DNA from: Flavobacteriales bacterium UBA974
GTDB taxonomy: Bacteria; Bacteroidota; Bacteroidia; Flavobacteriales_D; Sanyastnellaceae
Direction of reading: 5' to 3'
Assembly (NCBI GenBank): GCA_002292405.1
Contig: DBBW01000017.1
Span: 10,742-74,741 of the forward strand
Length of the DNA: 64,000 nt
Made by a program: the position numbers and the translations under genes. Shown one piece after another: positions 55,917 through 64,000 of this stretch; the first letter of the stretch is position 1; each line of letters opens with the position of its first letter. Below the pieces are notes generated by a model. It was not told where the DNA came from. It saw only the letters and a list, made by a program, of their open reading frames with translations, and did no database searches.

Positions 55917-58063
55917 GAAGTGCAAGTAACAACACTTCAGAAACAAAGATTAAAACCGGGAGGTTTTGGGTTCTATTTGTAAGTCTGTGCTTTGTAGGAA
56001 TTGCTATCCTTTGGAGGATATTTTCTATACAGACTATCGAACATGAGCATTGGACGGAAAGAGGTGCTGAATTTAAACATAGCATAAGGAATATTGCTCC
56101 TGCCAGAGGCCAAATTCAGGCAAGGGATGGGAGCTTATTAGCGACATCTGTGCCTGTTTACGATCTTAGATGGGACAGCAAGTGCGAAGCGATAGAATGG
56201 AGTATTTACAATGAAAAATTTGATTCTTTGTGTTCTCGTTTTGCCGATATACTAGGAGGAGATGCAAGAGATTTTTCAAAGCACTTTGAAACCGCAAAAT
56301 CCAAAGGGAGTAGAGCTGCTTTATTTGCAAAAAACATCCCGTTTACGAAATATAAATCCTTAAAATCTCTCCCATTTATCAGAGAGGGAAGGTATAAAAG
56401 TGGATTTGTTTTTGAGAGAAAAGAGGTGAGGAAAAAACCGTTTGGGCAACTGGCAAAAAGAACAATAGGGATAGACAGAGAGAATAGTCGAGTGGGCATT
56501 GAACTTGCTTGGAATAAGGAGCTTGGAGGTGTTGAGGGTAAGCAAATGCAGAAGCGAATTAGTGGCGGTGCTTGGCTGCCCGTTACAGATGAATTTATTA
56601 TCGAACCTCAAGAAGGACTTGATGTGGTAACCACAATAGATATGCATCTTCAAGATGTTGCATCTTCAGCATTAAGGAATCAGCTTTTTAAGCACGATGC
56701 TGAGTGGGGGGTAGTCGTTCTTATGGAGGTAAAAACAGGATATGTTAGAGCGATCTCAAATCTAAAAAGGCTTGAAGATTCTACTGGTCTGCCTTACTAC
56801 AATGAAAGTTACAATCACGCATTAGGTACTGCAGTAGAACCTGGATCGACTTTTAAACTAGCCTCGCTTATGGCATGCTTAGAATCAGGGAAAATGAGCC
56901 TAGAAGATATTGTAGATACTGAAAATGGTGAGTATTATTTCCATGATAGGAGAATGCGTGATTCGAATTGGAAGGAAGGAGGTCATGGTAAAATTTCGTT
57001 GCGTGAGTGCTTCGAAATGTCCTCAAATATTGGCTCTGCTCTATCAGTAAAACAATGCTTCAGTCTAGAGCCTCAGGAATTTTTAGATAAATTAAAACTC
57101 ATGGGAATTACTGAGCCTTTAGGTGTAAATCTCGTTGGAGAAGGAATCCCTAAAGTTTACTCAACAGTAGGAGAAGGGGATTGGTCTGGTATTTCCTTAA
57201 CCCAAATGGCTATAGGGTATGAGGTTACGCAAACACCACTACAAACCTTAGCTCTTTATGGCGCAATTGCAAACAATGGCAAGATGATGCGCCCAACATT
57301 TGTTACTGAAACTCAGCGAAAAGGGATTACAGTAGAAAATTTCGAGCCTGTCGTTGTAAAAAATAGAATTTGCTCTTCGAGCACGCTACGCGAGTGCAAA
57401 ATAATGCTTGAAAGCGCATGCTTACCCGGTGGTAAGGGAACGGCCTCTAACTTATTCGTTAATAAACCCTATACAGTTGCAGGGAAAACAGGAACGTCAA
57501 AAATTGCCGAAAATGGTGGATATGCTAGTGGTAGATATAGGGCTTCATTCACAGGCTACTTCCCTGCTGACAATCCGGAATTTGTTTGTATCGTAGTCAT
57601 AGCAGATACAAAAAGTGGGTCATACTACGGAAGCACTATAGCGGCTCCGGTTTTCATGAATCTAGCCGATTTAATTTATGCAACAGATCCATCATTCCAC
57701 ACCGTAAGCGATGAACCATTACTCGCTTTAACGGAAAGACATCTTCCAACTTCAAAGAACGGAGCACGTGAAGAATTAGTGGGGCTATACAAGATTCTAG
57801 GCGTGCCTTTTATCCAAACAAATGAAGAAGGAGATTGGGTTAGGGTCACTACAGAATCCAACAATGTAAAACTTACAACACGAATATTTGAAGATAAAGC
57901 CGTTCCGGACGTACGAGGGATGGGTCTAAGAGACGCATTGTATTTACTAGAAAATGCTGGAGTTAAGGTGAGATATGAAGGGAATGGCACCGTTAGAAAA
58001 CAATCAATCCCTGCGGGCACTCCACTGACACCTAAATCAACTATTACAATTGAATTGTCGTGA
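55913..58063 (+). CDS. ftsI: Division transpeptidase FtsI (PBP3-type) with C-terminal PASTA domain
   Basis: 716 residues: an N-terminal membrane helix (about 20-42), pedestal domain, then the penicillin-binding transpeptidase domain with Ser312-x-x-Lys315 in EPGSTFK, the SxN motif in SSNIGS and KTG at 525-527 (GKTGTSK). A single PASTA domain closes the protein (VPDVRGMGLRDALYLLENAG to the end). It cross-links septal peptidoglycan with FtsW, encoded further along. The PASTA domain is typical of Bacteroidota and Firmicutes FtsI. It overlaps both neighbours by 4 bases. Confidence 0.95.
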   Translation: MRSASNNTSETKIKTGRFWVLFVSLCFVGIAILWRIFSIQTIEHEHWTERGAEFKHSIRNIAPARGQIQARDGSLLATSVPVYDLRWDSKCEAIEWSIYNEKFDSLCSRFADILGGDARDFSKHFETAKSKGSRAALFAKNIPFTKYKSLKSLPFIREGRYKSGFVFERKEVRKKPFGQLAKRTIGIDRENSRVGIELAWNKELGGVEGKQMQKRISGGAWLPVTDEFIIEPQEGLDVVTTIDMHLQDVASSALRNQLFKHDAEWGVVVLMEVKTGYVRAISNLKRLEDSTGLPYYNESYNHALGTAVEPGSTFKLASLMACLESGKMSLEDIVDTENGEYYFHDRRMRDSNWKEGGHGKISLRECFEMSSNIGSALSVKQCFSLEPQEFLDKLKLMGITEPLGVNLVGEGIPKVYSTVGEGDWSGISLTQMAIGYEVTQTPLQTLALYGAIANNGKMMRPTFVTETQRKGITVENFEPVVVKNRICSSSTLRECKIMLESACLPGGKGTASNLFVNKPYTVAGKTGTSKIAENGGYASGRYRASFTGYFPADNPEFVCIVVIADTKSGSYYGSTIAAPVFMNLADLIYATDPSFHTVSDEPLLALTERHLPTSKNGAREELVGLYKILGVPFIQTNEEGDWVRVTTESNNVKLTTRIFEDKAVPDVRGMGLRDALYLLENAGVKVRYEGNGTVRKQSIPAGTPLTPKSTITIELS

Positions 58064-59523
58064 AAATACTGAAAGATTTACTATACGACACAAGAATTTC
58101 CGAGATACACGGAACTACGCACACTGCCGTTGAGGGCATTGGTATAGACTCCCGTGAAGTAAAACCTATGGGGCTTTTTATTGCAATTAAAGGCACTCAG
58201 GTTGATGGGCATGATTATATCAAGCAGGCAATTACAAATGGTGCCACAACGATTATATGTGAATATATATCCGAAGATTTAATTCGACCTGAACCTGTCA
58301 CTTTCGTAGTGGTAAAAAACAGTTCAACAGCTTTAGGAAAAATCGCTGCTGCATACTACGACCACCCATCTAATGAAATTAAAATAATTGCTGTTACTGG
58401 AACAAACGGCAAAACCACAACTGTAACATTACTCCACAATCTGTTCAGAATGCTTGATCGTAAGGCTGGACTAATAGGCACAGTTGAGAATAGAATTATC
58501 GACAAAGTAGTTGAAGCCACTCATACTACTCCGGATGCTCTGAGTTTGCAGAAGCTGTTTAGGGAAATGGTCAGTTTAGGTTGCAAATTTTGTTTTATCG
58601 AAGCAAGTTCTCACGCAATAGATCAAAATAGATTGTCAGGAACTAAAATTTCCGGCGCAGTTTTTACAAACATCACACATGATCACTTAGACTATCACAA
58701 AACAATAGACAACTATATAGTCGCTAAGAAAAAGTTATTCGATATGCTGTCCGTGAATGCGTTTGCATTAGTTAATTCCGATGATAATCATCACCAAGAT
58801 ATTACCACAGACTGTAAAGCAAATATTTCAACTTACGGTTTTGCATCGATAGCTGACATAAAAGGAAGAATCGTTGAAAATCAACTTCACGGACTTCACG
58901 TAAATATTGATGGACAAGACCTCTACTCTAGGTTAGTGGGAGAGTTTAACGCTTCTAACCTATTAGCAGTTTATGCAGTGGCTCAGCTTTTGGGATTTGA
59001 CAAACTTGACACGTTAACACAGATGTCACTATTAAAGCCTCCTGCCGGAAGGTTTGAGTTTGTAGAAAGTCCCGATGGAATTACCGCAATTGTAGACTAC
59101 GCACATACTCCTGACGCTTTAGAAAACATATTAAAAACTGTTTTTACTTTCAAAAAAGGGCAGGAAAGGGTCATTACAGTTGTCGGGTGTGGTGGAGATA
59201 GGGATGTAACAAAAAGGCCAGTTATGGCACGTGTTGCAGCAACAGGTTCTGATAGGGTGTTCCTAACATCTGACAATCCTCGAACAGAAGATCCAGTAGC
59301 CATACTCGAGGATATGAAAGCCGGATTAGATTCTATTGAAATGCGTAAATGCATCACTATTACAGATCGAAAAGAAGCTATACGAGCTGCTTCGCTCTTT
59401 GCTGAGCCTGGAGATATTGTCATTGTAGCAGGTAAAGGTCATGAGACCTATCAAGAAATTAATGGAGTACAACACTATTTCGACGACAGAGTCGTATTGC
59501 ACGAAGCTTTCATAATAGCATAA
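58060..59523 (+). CDS. murE: UDP-MurNAc-tripeptide synthetase MurE (meso-diaminopimelate-adding)
   Basis: 487 residues; Mur ligase adding the third stem-peptide residue. N-terminal UDP-binding domain ([18 protein letters not shown]), central ATPase with GTNGKTT at 114-120, then KSSSHAID-like [12 protein letters not shown] and HDHLDYH. The C-terminal amino-acid pocket has DNPRTEDP; the DNPR motif marks enzymes using meso-diaminopimelate rather than lysine, so the wall is DAP-type. It starts inside the ftsI stop (4-base overlap). No murF follows, as is usual in Bacteroidota dcw clusters. Confidence 0.96.
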   Translation: MKILKDLLYDTRISEIHGTTHTAVEGIGIDSREVKPMGLFIAIKGTQVDGHDYIKQAITNGATTIICEYISEDLIRPEPVTFVVVKNSSTALGKIAAAYYDHPSNEIKIIAVTGTNGKTTTVTLLHNLFRMLDRKAGLIGTVENRIIDKVVEATHTTPDALSLQKLFREMVSLGCKFCFIEASSHAIDQNRLSGTKISGAVFTNITHDHLDYHKTIDNYIVAKKKLFDMLSVNAFALVNSDDNHHQDITTDCKANISTYGFASIADIKGRIVENQLHGLHVNIDGQDLYSRLVGEFNASNLLAVYAVAQLLGFDKLDTLTQMSLLKPPAGRFEFVESPDGITAIVDYAHTPDALENILKTVFTFKKGQERVITVVGCGGDRDVTKRPVMARVAATGSDRVFLTSDNPRTEDPVAILEDMKAGLDSIEMRKCITITDRKEAIRAASLFAEPGDIVIVAGKGHETYQEINGVQHYFDDRVVLHEAFIIA

Positions 59524-59524
59524 T

Positions 59525-60715
59525 ATGTTATATCATTTATTCACATATTTAGATACAGCGTACGATTTACCAGGAGCTGGACTTTTCAAATTCGTCACTT
59601 TCAGGTCGGCTACGAGCTTAATCACCTCATTATTCATAGGTATATCATTCGGAAAAACGATTATTGAGTGGTTGCAAGTGAGGCAGGTTGGTGAAATCGT
59701 TCGGGATTTAGGTCTTCAAGGCCAAATAGAAAAACGCGGCACCCCTACCATGGGCGGAATCATCATCCTAACCGCAATACTAGTACCGACTTTGCTTTTT
59801 GCGGATCTCACCAATGTGTACACGCACATGATGATTATTACAACTATTTGGCTTGGAACTATCGGATTCATTGATGATTATATAAAAGTACACAAAAAAA
59901 ATAAAGATGGTTTAGCGGGGAAGTTTAAGATTGTTGGACAAATAGGAGTGGGTATCATTATAGGAGCCATCATGATGTGGCACCCCGACGTACTGATAAA
60001 AGAATTAGGGACAGACGGATTGTGGAGTGAAATCCGCTCTACTACAACTACAATTCCTTTTGTAAAGGGAAATAGTTTGGATTATGTATGGTTTATGAGT
60101 TGGGTATTTGAGGATGCCACAACTTGGGTTTGGATTGTATTCATACCTATCACAATACTTATCGTTACAGCAGTATCAAATGGAGCCAATTTAACTGACG
60201 GGCTTGATGGCTTAGCAACAGGTTCAAGTGCAATAATAGGAATAACATTAGCTGTACTGGCTTATGTCAGCTCTAACACTGTGATCGCTGAGTATTTAAA
60301 CATAATGTACATCCCCGGATCTGAGGAGCTGGTTGTCTTTAGCGCTGCATTTGTAGGTGCGTGCGTTGCATTCTTGTGGTATAACGCTTTTCCAGCTCAA
60401 GTTTTCATGGGAGATACTGGATCACTCGCTCTAGGTGGAATTATAGCAGTCTTTGCTATTGCGATACGAAAAGAACTTTTGATTCCAGTATTATGTGGGG
60501 TTTTCTTGATTGAGAATCTCAGTGTCATCATGCAAGTTGGATGGTTTAAATATTCAAAAATTAATTATGGGGAAGGTCGGCGAATCTTTTTAATGGCCCC
60601 CCTTCACCATCACTATCAAAAGAAAAATATTCACGAATCTAAGATCACAGCCCGTTTCTGGATTGTGGGGATTCTGCTTGCTGTAATAACGATAGTCACA
60701 CTGAAAATTAGATAA
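59525..60715 (+). CDS. mraY: Phospho-MurNAc-pentapeptide transferase MraY
   Basis: 396 residues with about ten membrane helices; makes lipid I from UDP-MurNAc-pentapeptide and undecaprenyl phosphate. Diagnostic motifs: [22 protein letters not shown] (Mg-binding Asp pair), [13 protein letters not shown] and [10 protein letters not shown]. The segment between about 150 and 205 ([20 protein letters not shown]) is an insertion seen in Bacteroidota MraY. It sits 1 base after murE and 11 bases before murD. Confidence 0.96.
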   Translation: MLYHLFTYLDTAYDLPGAGLFKFVTFRSATSLITSLFIGISFGKTIIEWLQVRQVGEIVRDLGLQGQIEKRGTPTMGGIIILTAILVPTLLFADLTNVYTHMMIITTIWLGTIGFIDDYIKVHKKNKDGLAGKFKIVGQIGVGIIIGAIMMWHPDVLIKELGTDGLWSEIRSTTTTIPFVKGNSLDYVWFMSWVFEDATTWVWIVFIPITILIVTAVSNGANLTDGLDGLATGSSAIIGITLAVLAYVSSNTVIAEYLNIMYIPGSEELVVFSAAFVGACVAFLWYNAFPAQVFMGDTGSLALGGIIAVFAIAIRKELLIPVLCGVFLIENLSVIMQVGWFKYSKINYGEGRRIFLMAPLHHHYQKKNIHESKITARFWIVGILLAVITIVTLKIR

Positions 60716-60726
60716 CTAAAATATAA

Positions 60727-62088
60727 ATGTCTGAGAACATACTCATATTAGGTGCCGGTGAAAGTGGTGTAGGAGCAGCAAAGCTAGCTCTTACATTAGG
60801 CTTAACGCCTTTTGTGAGTGATTCCGGAGCGGGTAAAAAATCTCTGTTAGGTGAGTTGAAAAGTTTGGGGATTAAGTATGAGATAGAAGGCCACAATCCA
60901 GATAAGTGGGTTTCTTCATCAACGGTAATTAAAAGCCCTGGGATACCAGACACAGCATCAATTTTAACTCTTTTAAGAAATCATGGGTCAGAAATAATCA
61001 GTGAAATAGAGTTTGCGAGTCGCTATTCAAAAGGGAAAGTTGTTGCTATTACAGGGGCAAACGGAAAAACTACTACTACTGCATTAATTCATAGGATGCT
61101 TACTGATGCGGGAGTGAATGCAGCTTGTGTAGGAAATATCGGCACGAGTTGGGCTAGAGATATCGCAGAACGAAAAACACCCGCAGAAATAACTGTTGTT
61201 GAAACTAGTAGTTTCCAGCTAGATGGGGTCACAACTTTTCGACCTGATATAGCTGTATTACTAAATATCACGCCGGATCATTTAGACAGGTATGACAATC
61301 GTATAGAAAACTACTCCGCTTCAAAATGGCGCATCACAACAAACCAAACTTCTAGTGACTACCTGGTATATAACTCCGACGACATAGAAATAGCTAAACA
61401 TATGAAGGCAAGAAACACTAAGGCTAGATTGGTAGCAGTGAGCATAGAAAAGCAGTTTGAATCTACTGGGTTTAATGCATGCTTGGGGCTTAAAAAAAAA
61501 GAATTTACAATACACACACCACATAAAAAATCATTTTCAATGACCATACAAGAACTCGCCCTTAAAGGCAAACACAATCTCTTTAACTCAATGGCTGCAG
61601 GAGTTACAGGGAGAATTTTAGAACTACGTAATGAAGGGATTCGCGAAAGTCTTACTCATTTTGAAGGAATAGAACACCGATTAGAATTCGTTGCTGAAAT
61701 TAATGAGATTAAATTCATAAACGATAGTAAAGCAACAAACGTAAATAGTGTTTGGTATGCTTTAGAGTGTATGGAAACACCTGTAATTTGGGTTGCTGGA
61801 GGAGTAGACAAGGGAAATGACTACCGTGATTTACTGCCCTTAGTTGATAAAAAGGTTAAGCACTTAATCTGCTTGGGAAAGGACAACAAGAAACTAATTG
61901 AAACATTTTCAAATTTAGTAGAAAGCATTCATGTAGCTGAAACGGCTAGCGAAGCTGTCCAAATCGCCTATGATCTCGGAACTCCTAACGATACTGTACT
62001 CCTTTCACCTGCTTGTGCAAGCTTTGATATTTTTGGGAGCTATGAGGAGAGAGGGTTTAAATTTAAGCAAGCCGTAAAGGGACTCTAA
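60727..62088 (+). CDS. murD: UDP-MurNAc-L-alanine:D-glutamate ligase MurD
   Basis: 453 residues; adds D-glutamate to UDP-MurNAc-L-Ala. Rossmann start ILGAGESGVGAAKLA, P-loop TGANGKTTTT (109-118), ETSSFQLDG (the S-S-F-Q-L motif typical of MurD), NITPDHLDRY, and C-terminal FINDSKATNVNS and LLSPACASFDIFGSYEERG, which confirm MurD. ftsW starts on the next base after its stop. Confidence 0.96.
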   Translation: MSENILILGAGESGVGAAKLALTLGLTPFVSDSGAGKKSLLGELKSLGIKYEIEGHNPDKWVSSSTVIKSPGIPDTASILTLLRNHGSEIISEIEFASRYSKGKVVAITGANGKTTTTALIHRMLTDAGVNAACVGNIGTSWARDIAERKTPAEITVVETSSFQLDGVTTFRPDIAVLLNITPDHLDRYDNRIENYSASKWRITTNQTSSDYLVYNSDDIEIAKHMKARNTKARLVAVSIEKQFESTGFNACLGLKKKEFTIHTPHKKSFSMTIQELALKGKHNLFNSMAAGVTGRILELRNEGIRESLTHFEGIEHRLEFVAEINEIKFINDSKATNVNSVWYALECMETPVIWVAGGVDKGNDYRDLLPLVDKKVKHLICLGKDNKKLIETFSNLVESIHVAETASEAVQIAYDLGTPNDTVLLSPACASFDIFGSYEERGFKFKQAVKGL

Positions 62089-63267
62089 ATGTCCGAGTGG
62101 GCACAAATAGTTCGGGGACGACTCGAAGGTGATAAAGTCATTTGGATGATTGCGCTAATTCTCAGCGTTGTATCACTCCTTTCAGTCTATAGCGCCATTT
62201 CGTCTCTTGCCTATAAAGCGAATGGGAATTTCCTATACTTTTTTCTAAAGCAAGGATTTTTTCTCCTTTTAGGACTAGCAGTTATGTATGTTGTCCATAA
62301 AATACACTATAAATACTTTGCACGTTTAGCTAATTTTATTTTAGCGGCAGCAATATTTACTCTAATATTAACACTAATATTCGGAGCTGATATTAACGAA
62401 GCAAAACGATGGTTGAAAGTTCCATTTACAAACCTTACACTTCAAACATCAGATTTCGCAAAGGTTGCTCTTGTACTTTGGATAGCAAAAGAATTGCATT
62501 TTCGCAAAGATCGATTAGATGATTTTAAAGGAGAGGTCACTCCAATATTAATCAGAATAGGACTAGTGTGTGGTCTTATTCTACCAGCCGATTTTTCAAC
62601 AGCAGCACTCTTAGGTCTTGTTGCATTGAGTATGTTATTTATAGGAGGAGTTCCTTTTAAGGGGGTAATAAAAATTTTAGGGCTCATCATTATTTCTGGC
62701 ATCTCTATATATGGTGTAAGTAAAATAGCTCCAGATTTAGTACCCCGTAGTAGAACCTGGGTGAATAGAGTTGAACAATTTGTAGGGTTTAGTCATGGTG
62801 AAATTGACGTCATAAATAGCTCTGGAGGTTCTGCTGAATACCAAATAGATCTCGCCCAAATTGCGATAAATCATGGAGGAATTTTTCCATCCGGTCCAGG
62901 ATCCGGAACCTCAAGAAATTTCTTACCTCACCCCTACTCAGATATGATTTACGCCTTTATTATAGAAGAGTGGGGAGCGTTAATTGGAGGTTTTGGACTA
63001 TTGCTTTTATATTACATATTGTTTTACAGAACAATACAAGCCGCAAGGAAATGTGATAGGCCGTTTGGGAGTTATCTCGCGATGGGCCTTGGACTATTGA
63101 TTACTCTTCAAGCTTTGATAAATATGGGTGTATCTGTAAGGCTTCTACCTACAACTGGACAACCACTGCCATTAGTGAGTTTCGGAGGAACGTCTCTTTT
63201 ATTTACATGCCTATCAATCGGGTTAATTCTTTCCGTGAGCAGGGCTCCAATGTTGGAGGCTAAATGA
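62089..63267 (+). CDS. ftsW: Septal peptidoglycan polymerase FtsW
   Basis: 392 residues with ten predicted membrane helices; a SEDS glycosyltransferase that polymerises lipid II with FtsI. Conserved features: EAKRWLKVPFTNLTLQTSDFAKVALVLW divided around the Trp, the extracellular loop with FVGFSHGEIDVINSSGG, then DMIYAFIIEEWGALIGG and TGQPLPLVSFGGTSL. FtsW rather than RodA is indicated by its place between murD and murG. murG starts inside its stop codon (ATGA). Confidence 0.95.
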   Translation: MSEWAQIVRGRLEGDKVIWMIALILSVVSLLSVYSAISSLAYKANGNFLYFFLKQGFFLLLGLAVMYVVHKIHYKYFARLANFILAAAIFTLILTLIFGADINEAKRWLKVPFTNLTLQTSDFAKVALVLWIAKELHFRKDRLDDFKGEVTPILIRIGLVCGLILPADFSTAALLGLVALSMLFIGGVPFKGVIKILGLIIISGISIYGVSKIAPDLVPRSRTWVNRVEQFVGFSHGEIDVINSSGGSAEYQIDLAQIAINHGGIFPSGPGSGTSRNFLPHPYSDMIYAFIIEEWGALIGGFGLLLLYYILFYRTIQAARKCDRPFGSYLAMGLGLLITLQALINMGVSVRLLPTTGQPLPLVSFGGTSLLFTCLSIGLILSVSRAPMLEAK

Positions 63268-64000
63268 TAAGTCGAGTCTTGATATCAGGAGGAGGCTCTG
63301 GAGGACACATTCAACCAGCTTTAGCAATAGCAGATGAAATTGTACGCCGTTACCCTAAAGTACAAATCAGGTTTGTCGGGGCGAAAGGAAGGATGGAAAT
63401 GGAGAAGGTGCCTAACGCTGGTTATGAGATAGATGGATTGTGGATTAGCGGATTACAGCGTAGTCTTATTAATTTAAAAAATATAAGCTTTCCCTTTAAG
63501 CTTATACATAGTCTCATAAAAGCTGGTGCATTACTAAATAGATACAACCCTGAAGTTGTAATAGGTGTGGGCGGATACGCTAGTGGGCCATTACTTTATA
63601 GAGCATCCAAAAAGAGAATACCCACACTGATTCAAGAGCAAAATTCTTTTCCTGGAATCACAAATAGAATATTAGCAAATAGAGTAAATAAGGTTTGTGC
63701 TGGATTTCCCGGTTTAGATAAATGGTTCCCTAAAGACAGAATCGTAGAAACGGGAAACCCCCTCAGGGAAGGTGTCTTAAAACTAGCTGACTCTAAATCA
63801 AGCCCATCAAAATCAATAGCCACATCACATTTTAAAATAGATTTATCTAAACCAGTTGTCTTTATTATGGGCGGAAGTCTGGGTGCATTGTCTATGAATA
63901 TGGCCGTTAGGAATCTATTGGAAAGCTCAAATAATGTGTTAACGTATTCCATTATTTGGCAATGTGGCGTACGATTTTTTGATGAAAATCATCAATGGCT
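63264..64000 (+). CDS. murG: UDP-GlcNAc:lipid I GlcNAc transferase MurG, N-terminal part (cut by right edge)
   Basis: 245 codons from ATG 63264 (ATGA overlap with ftsW) to the window end. It attaches GlcNAc to lipid I on the inner face of the membrane. Motifs: N-terminal glycine-rich loop ISGGGSGGHIQPALAIAD, VIGVGGYASGPLLYRA, LIQEQNSFPGITNRIL, TGNPLRE and the start of the second domain VFIMGGSLGA. The C-terminal UDP-GlcNAc pocket lies beyond the window. Confidence 0.95.
   Translation, partial: MISRVLISGGGSGGHIQPALAIADEIVRRYPKVQIRFVGAKGRMEMEKVPNAGYEIDGLWISGLQRSLINLKNISFPFKLIHSLIKAGALLNRYNPEVVIGVGGYASGPLLYRASKKRIPTLIQEQNSFPGITNRILANRVNKVCAGFPGLDKWFPKDRIVETGNPLREGVLKLADSKSSPSKSIATSHFKIDLSKPVVFIMGGSLGALSMNMAVRNLLESSNNVLTYSIIWQCGVRFFDENHQW

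Overview
The window looks like chromosomal core DNA of a marine-type flavobacterial lineage in the Bacteroidota. The evidence is a complete type IX secretion/gliding core (PorP/SprF-like protein, GldK, GldL, GldM, GldN), separate gldB, gldC and gldA genes, secreted proteins with C-terminal T9SS sorting sequences, Bacteroidota-specific small families (DUF4924, DUF4834), a CarB without the C-terminal allosteric domain, and promoter-like TAnnTTTG -7 boxes. The DNA is AT-rich and very compact: convergent genes often touch or overlap, and many same-strand neighbours share ATGA or TAATG junctions. I saw no tRNA, rRNA, insertion sequence, prophage or CRISPR array.

Layout: 1-795 (-) is the N-terminal part of a secreted protein of unknown function that runs off the left edge. 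1029-6837 (+) is a MarR-regulated fatty-acid beta-oxidation operon (marR, fadN, fadA, fadE), followed by an M42 peptidase. 8007-8412 holds coding remnants, including the tail of a response-regulator receiver domain. 16357-8487 (-) is a six-gene run: carB, DUF4834, YfhO membrane protein, acyltransferase, Skp/OmpH, DUF4924. 16517-18138 (+) pairs an alpha/beta hydrolase with an archaeal-type geranylgeranylglyceryl phosphate synthase. 21775-18116 (-) is a TPP riboswitch, a TonB-dependent receptor and a secreted agmatine/peptidylarginine deiminase-like enzyme, probably one transcript. Diverging from it is a cysQ homologue interrupted by two in-frame TAA codons.

30834-22614 (-) is a housekeeping run: miaB, a sigma-54 activator, lptE, a repeat-like protein, secG, groS, groL, gldA, rsgA. 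30984-40562 (+) carries topA, a degenerate arginase-fold protein and the T9SS core (porP/sprF, gldK, gldL, gldM, gldN), closed by a strong hairpin terminator. 40585-48604 holds an ABC-F ATPase (+), then on the minus strand purL, a PASTA membrane protein, a T9SS-sorted protein and an RluD-type pseudouridine synthase. 48705-53686 holds dtd, nadE, an outer-membrane barrel, gldB, gldC, engB and an alpha/beta hydrolase.

53888-64000 (+) is the dcw cell-wall/division cluster: mraZ with its four-repeat operator, rsmH, ftsL, ftsI with a PASTA domain, murE, mraY, murD, ftsW and murG (cut by the right edge). murF, murC and ftsQ/A/Z are not seen.

Most of the window is recognisable housekeeping DNA. The least expected parts are the TPP-riboswitch control of a receiver-plus-deiminase operon, the arginase-fold protein that has lost metal ligands next to the T9SS genes, the doubly interrupted cysQ, and the partial secreted protein at the left edge. 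I did not find a clearly new multi-gene system; the riboswitch operon is the best candidate for new biology.
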